This document shows, piece by piece, positions 43,505 to 53,902 of a stretch of 57,264 nt of DNA. The position numbers and the translations under genes are program-made. The stretch lies in NCBI GenBank assembly GCA_958430865.1, contig CAUDNR010001480.1, forward strand, positions 33,526 to 90,789, in the 5' to 3' direction. This stretch comes from Entrophospora sp. SA101. Its lineage: Eukaryota; Glomeromycota; Glomeromycetes; Entrophosporales; Entrophosporaceae. Every line of letters starts with the position of its first letter. The first letter of the stretch is position 1. Below the pieces are notes generated by a model that did not search any database, was not told the DNA's origin, and worked only from the letters and a program-made list of their open reading frames with translations.

Positions 43505-45988
43505 CAACAAAACCAAATACAACCTTTTCATCATCATAACCTAAAATCAATAAATGTGAGTTCATTGGGAAATAATATTACGTGTTCTAAAGGAATTCAA
43601 TGTAGTGATATTGAGATTAAAAAATTTACTGATTCAAATAGAGCAGAGGAACAATTAGCCTATTTAATGGTCATTGGATTAGGTAATAAATTAGATTTTT
43701 ATTGGTTAGTTCCTCCACAACCTTTTTCTCAAGACAAATATGATACAAAAGTGTATAATTATCATTGTGGCCAATATCAAACTGATTTATTAGTCACAAC
43801 TGTTAGTTTATATACTAATCAACCTCTCAGATATAAAAACTATCATTATCTATTTGTTGGCACTGAAAAGGGATATTTGGATTTATATTATTACAATCCT
43901 ATGAAACATGTTAATCTAATTCGTCGCATTGAAGCAACTGATCCTGCGGCACCAATTACAAATATAATTGTCTCTTCGCCACTTTCAGAAGAACAGGGTC
44001 ACTTACTAATTGTTGGCTATGGTGGTAGAAATGATCTTGAGCTCGATAAATATCTGCAAATCAGAGTTTTTAAAGTATCACTCAGCCTCAGCGATCCACA
44101 ACTTCTTGAAATTACTTTTCCTTTAGATAGCCCATTCAATGCAATCAAAGGAAGAATAATCAATATGCAAATTAATAAAGTCGAAGGATCATCAATATGT
44201 AACCTAAGTGTTTTAATCAGTCAAGCTGAAAAAGATGATAATAAAGTTAGAATTATAGATGTAATTTCTTTGATTAGAATAGGAAGGTCTCATAATATTA
44301 CAGTTCCATTCTTCCAAAAAATAGATTCAAACAAACCAAGACTATTAGACATCACACCTGTATGTAATAAAGATGACTTTACTTTATTGTTTTCAGATGA
44401 ATCACAAGTTTTAAGTCGTGATATGCAATTATATGAAAGGGAGGTATTTATACCACAAGAACCAAAATTTGAATTTAATAAATTATTCCCTGAATTATCT
44501 TCTACTTCATTATCAGGTTTGAGTAGTTTTCCATTTAATAATGCTACAATTGATGGGATATTACAAAGAAGAGCAAATATGGACAATCAATTAATTATTG
44601 ATCTTTTACTTAAATTTGCAAATATTGATAATGATCTTTATCCACCACATAACAAAGATGAATTAAAAGCATTATTTGATGCTATTGATTTTAATACTGA
44701 AATAGATGCTTTAAGGCAAAACTGTCTTGTGTATTATTTATTAAAATTTTGGCGCTCAGATAAACACCAACACTTTGCAACAACTTATTTAATTCCGCCA
44801 AATTTTATGAACTTAATGGATGGTTATTGGTTACTGGATAATGGTAATTACATTGAAGCTTCACGATTTTTAACCGATCCTTCTGTTAAAGTTGATTTTG
44901 ATATGAAAGTATTAGAAACCTTGTTCAAAAATACAAACGTTCAGACAACTTTAAATTATGCAGAATTAAATGGTGAAAGATTAGAATCAATAGCAGAATT
45001 TAATGATCTTAAGCAAGATATCTTGATTAGCTTTGATCTTAAACAAGCTTACATGTTTCAGAAAAAACACAATAATGAGAAGCAACTTGATGAAAGAGAT
45101 TTTAAAGCTTTAACAAAAATATTAAATTATTGTTTTTTCCCTGTTCTTAAGAAAGACAGGTTAAATGTACTATTAGATCTAACATTAGATGAATCTGAAT
45201 ATGAATATCTACAAAAATATTGTATTGAGAATGCTCAATTGGATTTTTTGGTGATGTATTGTTTAAATCACAACAAACTTGTTGACACTTTCAAATATAA
45301 TAACATGTTAAATCAACTACAAACCTCTAATGAAACTATAGTTGACAGTTCTATCAATACTCAAAAACGTAATGAAATTATTAGGAAACTATGGGATAGT
45401 TTGCCAAAACAACAAAAAGAAGAAATTAAAAAACTTACAGAGAATCAAACAATTAATTATGAAGTTATTGATTTAAATGATAATCAAATGGAGGTGGAAA
45501 ATGTAATAGATGAGGATGATACAATTATAATAGATAAAAATAATGTTATAATTAGTGAAACTCTTGAATCATCACCACTTAATAATAATAATGGACAAAT
45601 ATCAACATCACCTTCATTGTTATTTTCTCCTCAAAACAATACAGCTTCTACCACTCCTAAAAATACCAAAAATATTAACATCATCACTTCACCACCTTCC
45701 CCTGTAAAAGTTAACAATAATTCACCACAATTACCAAATCATTCACCGTTCTCTGAAAAACAATTAGATGAAATACCACAAGCTTCTTCATCATCTACTA
45801 CCCCATCTGGTAAACAACAAACAAAATCAATTCAAATTAGATCAACACCACCACCAATACATCAAACAAATATATTTAAAACTCCTGAACCTACAACACC
45901 ATATCATTCGCAAAGTAGTGAAAATATTAGGATCACTCGAAGTATGTCAAAAATGATAAAACAACCAAGGCAAGATAATACTGCATAG
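43505..45988 (+). CDS. ELYS-type nucleoporin, 3' half (split gene)
   Basis: A long intron-free frame. The open frame begins upstream at ATG 43409, but the first 32 codons lie in the uL13 promoter region and have no match in the 5' half, so homology starts about 43505. Features: strand-rich repeats typical of a propeller end (YHYLFVGTEKGYLDLYYY), then an alpha-helical region with NFMNLMDGYWLLDNGNYIEA and SRFLTDPSV, the hallmark of the ELYS/MEL-28 domain (family: GYWLLDxGxxxxAxxxLTDP), and LDESEYEYLQKYCIENAQLD. A disordered Ser/Pro/Asn-rich tail ends RITRSMSKMIKQPRQ. ELYS seeds nuclear pores on chromatin and associates with kinetochores in other eukaryotes. The 5' half is at 39500-38896. Confidence 0.75.
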   Translation, partial: QQNQIQPFHHHNLKSINVSSLGNNITCSKGIQCSDIEIKKFTDSNRAEEQLAYLMVIGLGNKLDFYWLVPPQPFSQDKYDTKVYNYHCGQYQTDLLVTTVSLYTNQPLRYKNYHYLFVGTEKGYLDLYYYNPMKHVNLIRRIEATDPAAPITNIIVSSPLSEEQGHLLIVGYGGRNDLELDKYLQIRVFKVSLSLSDPQLLEITFPLDSPFNAIKGRIINMQINKVEGSSICNLSVLISQAEKDDNKVRIIDVISLIRIGRSHNITVPFFQKIDSNKPRLLDITPVCNKDDFTLLFSDESQVLSRDMQLYEREVFIPQEPKFEFNKLFPELSSTSLSGLSSFPFNNATIDGILQRRANMDNQLIIDLLLKFANIDNDLYPPHNKDELKALFDAIDFNTEIDALRQNCLVYYLLKFWRSDKHQHFATTYLIPPNFMNLMDGYWLLDNGNYIEASRFLTDPSVKVDFDMKVLETLFKNTNVQTTLNYAELNGERLESIAEFNDLKQDILISFDLKQAYMFQKKHNNEKQLDERDFKALTKILNYCFFPVLKKDRLNVLLDLTLDESEYEYLQKYCIENAQLDFLVMYCLNHNKLVDTFKYNNMLNQLQTSNETIVDSSINTQKRNEIIRKLWDSLPKQQKEEIKKLTENQTINYEVIDLNDNQMEVENVIDEDDTIIIDKNNVIISETLESSPLNNNNGQISTSPSLLFSPQNNTASTTPKNTKNINIITSPPSPVKVNNNSPQLPNHSPFSEKQLDEIPQASSSSTTPSGKQQTKSIQIRSTPPPIHQTNIFKTPEPTTPYHSQSSENIRITRSMSKMIKQPRQDNTA
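43508..43584. repeat. 77-bp inverted repeat, right copy
   Basis: Reverse complement of 38896-38972. Here it lies at the point where sequence near the uL13 promoter changes into the coding sequence of the ELYS-type gene. Three codons upstream (ATACTGCAA) also resemble the left copy's coding sequence (ATTTTACAA) with a 3-base gap, so the true overlap may be slightly longer but diverged. Confidence 0.85.
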
Positions 45989-47051
45989 TACAATTAATGT
46001 TGAAATTTATCAAGTGCCGTGTTTTTTTATTTATTATTATGGTTATAATTTATTTTTACGTTTTGGATTTTTTTTAAAGTGGGATAGAAATAGATAAGCT
46101 CATTAAACAATTAGAATTTAAATTAAAAAATTAAAAAATTTTTTTTAGCAGTGTTGGTAACTAACTATTTTGCAATTGTTTATTTATTGATTAAATATAT
46201 GATATGCCTTTTTACCTAATTTAATTGTAAATAACAGAGATAAACTATCTATAAGATATAATAATCTGGAGTAGAAGTTTATAACCATTCACCTGATCTG
46301 TTAGGAACAAATCTAGATAGTAATGGTTCTATACCATACCATTATTATTATCATTGATATCAGTATTATTGATGTTGATATTTGGATTATGTTAATGCTA
46401 TTAGCATTAGGGATAATCAATGTCATTGTTGTTGTGGTTAATATTATCATAGAAGTAGGTGTTTAATTGATTCATGATGTGATTTGTATTTAAGAAGAAA
46501 TTGAAGTTTTTAGAGTGATCAATTAGTTGTTTAAGATAGTATTGGTGTTTTTAAAAAAAATTTCTTGGTTCTTGTTCTCCTCTTCTCCTATAATCTGCTT
46601 CATTTTATTGTAGAACCATTCCATTGAATTCTAAATTCCCATTCTTTTTTTTTCTTTTGGGTTAAGATTATGGATTCTCGTTTAAGAAATTTGGTCTCAT
46701 TAGTCAAATTTGGTGAAGAATCTCTCGTGAAGAGTGTTGTGATTTTGTTTGGTTAATGGTGAAGGCTTGGTTAACGAGGCTTGTAATAGCCCTCTGCATA
46801 GGAGAATCCAGTTTTCCAATGAGATATTGTCCCGAGTGGTCTTGTTGTTGATTATCACTGGATGTTGTAATTCGAGCCTAATTATGATTTGACCTTTAAT
46901 GCATTGAAAACAACTTGTCTCATAATCTTCAAACTCATCAAAAAATGGAAATTTTAACGTGCTTGAATCACGTGCCTAATCTGAATTTTTATTATTGTTA
47001 TCGATTTTTTTATCACACAACGCGTCAAAACTTTTTTTTCTACAATAAGAC
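45989..47051. other. Intergenic region with a possible HMG-like relic
   Basis: Mostly AT-rich. On the minus strand about 46960-46560 there are open stretches reading DNISLENWILLCRGLLQASL and, after stops, EWEFRIQW, which faintly resemble the MATA-HMG domain (xxNxWILYRRDxxA...). Stops and frameshifts are frequent, so at most it is a worn pseudogene. Confidence 0.3.
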
Positions 47052-48337
47052 ATGGAGGGAATGATACAACATTTTAATGATCGTATTAATGATTTAAAAG
47101 ATAATATGATGTTTCGTATTGAAGGTAAATCACATAAAAATAATATTTATTGTGTCTTAAAAATATTTAACTATAATGATTTAGGTTCACCAAGAAACTT
47201 GGAAAATGTTCTTCATGAGTTAAATGAAACAATTGGTGAGCTTGAGACACATGTTACTCAAATGACAACTTTTATAAAAGAAGAAAAAGAAGCAATTGAA
47301 AAGGCTCAAGTTAACTATATTATCGATTAATATGATTTAATTGATTTCAGGAAATGAATATTCTGAAATGTTCATTAAATTCTAATTAGATTAATCATAA
47401 TAAAATATTATTACATGAAGGAAATCAAATCTAAATTAAAGATTCAAAATGAACATTTAGAATGGATAAATAATAATCTGCCAAAACATTTACCAGGAGA
47501 TCTAATCAACGACAATGATATAATTCCTTACAATAATAACGATTCTAATAATTCTCACCTAAATTACCCAAGTCAGAATCAAATTCAACAGCAACAAATC
47601 AAGTTGTCTGAAGAAGAAACAAAAAAGGAGGAAGAAAATCCTTTTATAATGACAACTGGTCCTCCATTGCAACGTAATAATAATAATATTCAAAAAACAA
47701 TGAAATCAACTGCTACAACGGTTTTATCATTTATTACCATATCTGAGTATGACAATTTACCAAAGTATGTGTTTGGGAAAAATCTTCATACTTAATGTAT
47801 TCATTTGCAAATATTTACTAACATTCTATATATACTTGCACATAAATATATCTGTATATTAAAGATATATTCATAGTAAACGCATCACACGCAATAAAAT
47901 AAATGAAGCAATTAAGGATTTTAATGAAGTGTTTCTTGAAAAATACAATATTCTTAAATCTCCATTAAGTAATTTGAATAGAACTGAAAAGAAGAAATAT
48001 TGGGTATTTTTCATATTATTTTATCATATTTCAAATATACTTTATATTAATATACATGTATATGTATTAGGAATACAAAGAAGTTGATATTGAAGAAACT
48101 AAAGGTAATCAATCAATCAATTAAAAATTTATATACTCTAATCTATCAATTATATAATCAATAAATCAATAAATAGGTAAGGTGTTTATCACTGAACAAG
48201 ATCTGAAGACTACAACAAAAAAAATCAACTTTAAAATAGATAATATTGGACGTGCAATTATTACCATTCTAAGACATCTTAAAAAGATTAAAGAAGTAAG
48301 AGGTGGTGGTCATGTTAGATATATAATTATGAGTTAA
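47052..48337 (+). CDS. SKA1-type kinetochore protein
   Basis: Six exons: 47052-47124, 47185-47309, 47421-47764, 47865-48003, 48071-48104 and 48177-48337, giving 291 aa. The N-terminal half is coiled coil (HFNDRINDLKDNM, ELNETIGELETHVTQM), followed by HLEWINNNLPKHLPGD, which parallels the IEHLKENVPSHLP segment of animal SKA1, then an Asn/Gln/Glu-rich linker. The C-terminal half is the microtubule-binding winged-helix: FITISEYDNLPKYIHSKRIT, RNKINEAIKDFNEVFLEKY, ETKGKVFITEQDLK and ILRHLKKIKEVRGGGHVRY. The RGGGxxRY ending is the SKA1 signature. The acceptor at 47864 (AAAG) was chosen because it restores LPKYIHSKR; the first acceptor after GTTAAC would introduce a stop. The SKA complex couples kinetochores to microtubules. 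Partners SKA2 and SKA3 are not in this window. Confidence 0.85.
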
Positions 48338-48561
48338 TATAAGCATTAAAGCGTAATAGATATAATTTTTTAAAATTTTTTTTCTCAAACACCACAAGCC
48401 ATATTTTTGTTTTTGGTTTACAAAAATGAACATTAAATGATCCTCTGCATATTAATATTATAATTTGAAGAGTTGAAAAGTTATATAATATAATTATTCA
48501 TGCAAAATAAATTAGTAAGAAATGAAAATGCATTGCAAAGTCATATATAATATAACTATTA

Positions 48562-49656
48562 CTATAACACATTATTATCATCACTTTTTCTTCTAACTAG
48601 AAAAGAATTAACAGGTCTACCATCTTCAATAAATTCAATTTTATCTTGGATTATATTAAAGTGTTGATATTTATTTTTCACTATTTCTGAGAGTTCGCCC
48701 AATTTCAATCTATGTTCATCGCTATGAGGCCTTTCATATACATGTATCTTATCATCAACAAATGTACTTAGTAATAGGAATCCGCCTGGATTTACAAGAT
48801 TTATCATTTTATCAAAAAAATTTCTATTTAGAAATCTTATACAAAGAACAAGATCATATCTTTTATTTAGAATTTCTTCATTACTTTCTTTCTTGTGCTC
48901 TTTTTCGCTTGTAATAATTTCTTTATTTTCATCCTCCCTTATTGGTAATAGCAACTTGATATTTCCATTATTCAAGATTTTAGCATTAATTGTTTGAATT
49001 TTATGTGGTACATCCATTCGTTTGGCTAAGAGTTTGGCACGATCAAGTGCACTTGTTAACACATCCATACCTGTAACATACCAATCAACACCGGATGATT
49101 TCCTTGCACTAAGCCAACAAATATCTCTACCACTACCACATCCAACATCCAAGCAATTAAAAACCTTTTTTTGTTGATCATACATAAATGATTCACCAAT
49201 TAATGATTGTTCTATTAATTCAATATTATTCATTAGAAAAGGATTTGGTCGAAATAAAAACCATTTCTTCATCTTACAATCACTATTACCACTACTGTAG
49301 TTATTGTTATTAATGTTATTATTTGTTGGAGATGATAATATATTTTCACAAATTTCAAGAATATTAAATTCTTTAGCAAATTTCCACACTTCATCATCAG
49401 CCTCATTAAACACCCAATTGATCCTCCATCCATGATCTTTGAGTAATTGGTTAGCAACACCTTTATTATCACTTGGCTCTAGTACAGCAAATGGAATGGA
49501 TTTTGGTGGCAATTCAAACCAATACAAATTCAAATCTGATACAGGTATGCAAGCTGAAGGAATTATTCTGCGACGGTAATGAACATCCAAAGATCTTAAG
49601 TCCAATAATAGACGATTTGAGCTTGTAAACCAATGATTTAAAGCTGCTCTTGTCAT
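48562..49656 (-). CDS. Rhodanese-like plus class I methyltransferase fusion
   Basis: A single 364-codon frame. Residues about 15-100 look like a rhodanese fold (RLLLDLRSLDVHYRRRIIPS, ACIPVSDL) without a visible active-site Cys loop, so it is probably non-catalytic. From about residue 165 comes a class I SAM methyltransferase: LDVGCGSGRDICWL (motif I, SAM binding), WYVTGMDVLTSALDRAK (acidic residue of motif II), KRYDLVLCIRFLNRNFFDKM (motif IV) and VNPGGFLLLSTFVD (motif V/VI). An Asn-rich linker joins the domains. The substrate is unknown; resemblance to TehB-like enzymes is only at fold level. It shares a 151-bp divergent promoter region with the prenyltransferase gene. Confidence 0.82.
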   Translation of the reverse strand: MTRAALNHWFTSSNRLLLDLRSLDVHYRRRIIPSACIPVSDLNLYWFELPPKSIPFAVLEPSDNKGVANQLLKDHGWRINWVFNEADDEVWKFAKEFNILEICENILSSPTNNNINNNNYSSGNSDCKMKKWFLFRPNPFLMNNIELIEQSLIGESFMYDQQKKVFNCLDVGCGSGRDICWLSARKSSGVDWYVTGMDVLTSALDRAKLLAKRMDVPHKIQTINAKILNNGNIKLLLPIREDENKEIITSEKEHKKESNEEILNKRYDLVLCIRFLNRNFFDKMINLVNPGGFLLLSTFVDDKIHVYERPHSDEHRLKLGELSEIVKNKYQHFNIIQDKIEFIEDGRPVNSFLVRRKSDDNNVL

Positions 49657-49807
49657 TGTTGATGATGTTGTTGATGCAATCGTCTTATTATTACCCTTTC
49701 TATAATTTCAACAGTTATCGCAAATCTTTATTTATGTAGATCGCTCTGCTTAATATTAAAAGGATGATCGAATTTGTACAATACCAAAATTTCAAACATT
49801 TTTTATA
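49657..49807. promoter_or_regulatory. Divergent promoter region
   Basis: Only 151 bases separate the ATG of the rhodanese-methyltransferase gene (minus) from the ATG of the prenyltransferase alpha gene (plus), so both must start from here. No defined TATA or factor site can be named with confidence. Some of the minus-strand open frame may extend into it. Confidence 0.5.
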
Positions 49808-51321
49808 ATGTCTTTTGATGAACAAGAATGGGAAGACGTCGAGCCAATTCCGCAAGACGATGGTCCTAATCCATTAGCTCCAATAAATTATGATCCAGAT
49901 TGTAAAATAAAAGTTTCTTCTAAAAAATATAATGAATGTAGTTTTAGCTTAATAATAATTATTTTTTCAAATTAGACTCTCGTATAATGGATTATTTTAG
50001 AGCAATTTCTCGAAAAGAAGAATATAGTGAAAGGGCTCTAAAGTTAACGGAAGCAATTATTTCACACAATCCAGCTCATTATACCATTTGGTAAATTTGA
50101 TTTTTTAATTCCTTATTTTATATATAATATGTGTGTATAGATAGATTTAACCAACAAATTTTTATTATTTTATTTGAAAAGGTATTATCGTCAAAAAATT
50201 TTGTTTGCTTTGAATAGCAATTTATATGATGAACTGGAATATGTTAAAAATCAAATACTTGAAAATCCCAAAAATTATCAACTTTGGTAATAAAGAAAAA
50301 ATTTATTTCATAATATGACTTTCTTTTTTTTTGCAATCAGTCATTTAATATATGTATGTATGCTTGTTTGTTTGTTTGTATATTAAGGCATCATCGACAT
50401 GTAATTGTTGAAAAGCTTGAGGATAATTCATCGGAAATATCATTCATCAACGAAGTGTTAAGAGATGACGCAAAAAATTACCATGCATGGACTTATAGGT
50501 AATATTATAACTTCTAGAATGATATATTTATTATTATCATTATTTAACTATATATTGTTATTGGTATCATCGAAAGACAATGGGTTATTAAATCATTTAA
50601 TCTTTGGGACGAGGAATTATTATATTTGGACACGCTTTTAGATAATGATATAAGAAATAATTCTGCATGGAATCAAAGATACTTTGTTTTATTTCATAAT
50701 CCTAAAGAACCATCTGATGATTTGATTTCTCGTGAAATAAAGTATGTAAACTTTCATACTTTAAAAATTTTATTTTTGTTGTTGTTATTATTATTATTAT
50801 TAATTATTTTTTTTTGTCAATTATTCATAAAGCTATGCAATATCTAAAATTAAAATAACACCAAACAATATAAGTCCTTGGAATTATGTTAAAGGGTAAA
50901 AAAAACCTTATTCTCATTCGCATTCATATAAATTTATTTATTTTTATAATATTAGAAATATATATATATCTCTTTTTTTTAGAGTTATTGCAAAATCTAA
51001 TCAGGAAATAGACATTTTAGAAAGTTTGTGTAAAGAACTTATTGAAAAGGAAAATATTTCTCCTCATGCACTTGGTTGTTTAGTAAATATTTATGAAAGA
51101 CGTGCAAAACTTGGATTTGAAAAAGACAAGGATGAAGGAATTAAGGTTTTTTTTTTTTAGTATATGTAATTTAATAATTTTTAGAATAATTTAAATTTAT
51201 TGGTTTTTTAAAAATAATCAAATAATTTCATTACTAGACTTGCACATTGTTGGCTGAAGAACATGATAAGATTCGCTCTAAATATTGGGAATATAGAAAA
51301 AATGTTCTCTTGAATCTATAA
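49808..51321 (+). CDS. Protein farnesyl/geranylgeranyltransferase I alpha subunit
   Basis: Eight exons: 49808-49937, 49976-50090, 50182-50286, 50388-50498, 50577-50741, 50833-50895, 50983-51145 and 51238-51321, giving 311 aa. It opens [20 protein letters not shown], matching the EWxDIxPVPQxDGPNPV start of the family, then [66 protein letters not shown] and SPWNYVKG. These are the tandem PPTA repeats that wrap the beta subunit. Length fits fungal Ram2 (about 310-330). It supplies the shared alpha subunit of CAAX farnesyltransferase and GGTase-I in the cytosol. The introns are short (38-101 nt). Several split tryptophan codons inside the repeats, which is why no long open frame exists. Confidence 0.92.
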
Positions 51322-52120
51322 AAATATATGCGAGTAAAGCTAATTAACAATAGTAATATTTTAAAATTTTCCCAACTAAAAACATCATATATTTATTCTT
51401 TCTCTCTATAATCAATATTATGGATTACCCTTGCTTGATCTGATAATTTTGATTTTGAAAAGTCAATAATATAAATTTGAAACTTTAAAAGTAAATGCTC
51501 CTTTTGAAGTATTCATGTGGAATTGAATGACCATGACCTTCTAAACATAATAAACTGTATATAATTTTTTATTTAATTCTTTTGATGCTTATTTGTTTCT
51601 CAATTTAGAGGTTGATTCAAATATTAGAGCTGTTGTTATATTAAGGAGCAGGCAATTATTTACAGCTGGGATTTAGAAAATAAACATACGTGATTAGTAG
51701 TAATTTGTTCAAACAGATGAGACAAGTTTTGTTAGGAAAACCATTATAACGCGTCGTAATAGAATATTGTTATTGCAGTGATTCATATTGGTTGTGTTGA
51801 TTTGGTTACAGCATATGATATTAGATAGATTTTTTTGATTTTGATAATAATAGTGATTTGTGTTTTTGGCTGGATGTTAACATCTTATGACGAATGACCA
51901 ATTATTTCGTAAAATCTCCCTGACCAGGGAGACACCCATTTGATCTTTTCGATATTGAGAGTATTTTGAAGAAGCGTTGTTTAGCATATGTATTGACTGT
52001 TGTTGATGATTTGTGTATAGGCTCTTGAGAAGGACGGTAAAGTGAAATGAAAAGTTGAGAGTAATCTTGATACATAGTTCGATGGGTTAATAGTTATTCC
52101 GATCCTCTTGTAACGTTTCA
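51322..52120. other. Intergenic region
   Basis: No gene recognised. A compact hairpin TCTCCCTG/CAGGGAGA (overlapping ends, loop AC) lies near 51916-51933. The DNA becomes less AT-rich to the right, where degraded accessory sequences begin. Confidence 0.4.
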
Positions 52121-52128
52121 AGCATCTT

Positions 52129-52290
52129 TCCTTCTAACAGTAGATCTCCCGACAGAAGAAAAAGTTAAAGGATGGAGTAAAGATAGGACTAAAGAATTTT
52201 GCAAGAAACAACAAAATCGATAAATATATGATCAAAGAGTTAATGGTGAAGTCTTCATGAACTTGACTTACAAATGCTTGCAAATCAGCC
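52129..52290 (+). pseudogene. Possible SAM-like domain fragment
   Basis: Frames read LPTEEKVKGWSKDRTKEFCK and, after a stop, DQRVNGEVFMNLTYKCLQI. Together they resemble the small SAM-like helical module common in these fungi (EKVxxWxxxxVxxFL...INGxxFLxLTxExL). Stops at several points make it a relic. The match is by eye only. Confidence 0.3.
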
Positions 52291-52761
52291 TATGAGTCTT
52301 CTTGTCAGGCCAGTTGTGTTAATAATAGATTAATCAAATTCAAAGAGGTAGGCGAGCTTAAATTTTTGATAGCCGATGCCTCACTCTTATTGCGTCATAT
52401 TTTTAATTTAACGAAAGAAAATATTTAGAAAGAATTGGCAACGATACTATCTCTCTGGAAATTTTTGAAAGAAAAGGAAAATTTTCGTTTCACAAAATTG
52501 TATAAATCTTTTGATCATTGTTATTTCTAATATTAAAAAACGATTTTTAATTTGAAAAAAAATATTATTGTTGAAGGAATTGAACAAAAGTTTTTTTTTG
52601 AAAAAGGTTCTCCTGTTGCTTATTATGAAGAAGAAAAATGCAACAATTCGAAAATTTGATTCATTATTTAACAACCATGCCCTTTTTGAAGTGGCAAAGG
52701 AAATCATCGTCAATATAAAAAATTGTGGTAGAGTATGAATCGTAAATCGTAAAAATGATGT

Positions 52762-53902
52762 TGAATTTTACAGGATCTTTCAAGAGGTAAGAAGAACAGG
52801 AACTTTGTCAGTTAGAAGCAAGCAAATAATCCAAACAAAAATTAACCAAGAAACTGACCTTTGTAGTTTCTACGATACCACACATGTGGTCAACACTCGA
52901 AAAGCAGCTCAATCCTTCAATGCAGTATTCTTTAATCATCTTCCTTTTGACAAAACATGCAATGACCCAATGGTTTCTAATGCATAGACACACTGGAATT
53001 TGGAATATTAAATGATTGCTCAATTCAAAAACTTAACAAATTTGCCTCATAAATTGTATTTACAAGAAGGTGCACATGTGATGTTTCTTAATAATAAGCT
53101 ATTTGATGAAAAAATATGCAATGGAACTATTGGAATAACAACAAAAATTTATGATGAAGAGAATGTTGAGGTGACCTTTCCTACCTTAGCCAGCATAAGC
53201 AAGGTTATTGTCCAAAGAGAAACATCTTACTTTGAAGTTTATGGCAAAAGAGCATCAAGGAATCAATTTCCTCTTCAGAATGCATTTGCTCTGACTGTTC
53301 ATAAAACTCAAAATCGTGCCGATGGCGCGGGATATATAATAGATGCCAACAAGTATCAGCTTATCTATGTAGAGGGCACGAGACCAACAGCAAAGGATGA
53401 TCTAGAAAAAATAACAAATAACTTAAATAATATGTTTGCGGAGATCGTAAAAGAAACTATTAAGAACAGAAGACGACTTCCTAAGACATTATATTTATTT
53501 GGCGGTCGAAGCTTCCGCCTTCGAATACATTTATTTTATATTGATTATTGTGGTATGTATGTTCGTTTATTGGAAAGTTTTTATTATAAAAAAGGTACTG
53601 GTAAGTTTGAACTAAACGTTAATTTAGGAGCGTATAGATTAAATGAGATCAATAACGCTAATCTTCCTCGAAAATTTTCTGAAATGAAGGATTTCGTTTA
53701 TTTTTATGAATGTGTAATGAAATGGGCGGTATGTATTAATATTGATTATTTGTTGTGACATTTAACTTCCTTTAATCTTACGTGTTATTTATGAATTTAG
53801 TTGTTGATTCGGAATGTTATTGAATCCTTTGACACAGCAAGATCTGGACAGAGGCCATCACGGCTTTCGTATGTAGACGACCTATTTCAATTGGATAAGT
53901 AA
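52762..53902 (+). pseudogene. PIF1 helicase C-terminus fused to an unidentified domain
   Basis: From 52762 the frame reads FYRIFQEVRRTGTLSVRSKQ and later TRKAAQSFNAVFFN, typical of the PIF1 region before domain 2B, then hits stops near 52986 and 53010. From 53012 the frame is open: LPHKLYLQEGAHVMFLNNKL, CNGTIGI, FPLQNAFALTVHKTQ (motif VI region), where the usual G-L-T is replaced by NRADGAGYIID. A domain I cannot name follows (NKYQLIYVEGTRPTAKDD, LPKTLYLFGGRSFRLRIHL, LPRKFSEMKDFVYFYECV). An intron at 53729-53800 adds a second exon (53801-53902) ending SYVDDLFQLDK. The 272-aa open part lacks Walker A, so it cannot be a helicase. The second domain alone could be expressed. An inverted second copy lies at 56572-57264. 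Confidence 0.6.

Noticed and set aside
51916..51933. A tight hairpin CTCCCTG/CAGGGAG as a possible terminator.
   Set aside because: Eukaryotic genes do not use such terminators, and it lies about 600 bases past the nearest stop codon; a single short palindrome is not enough evidence.
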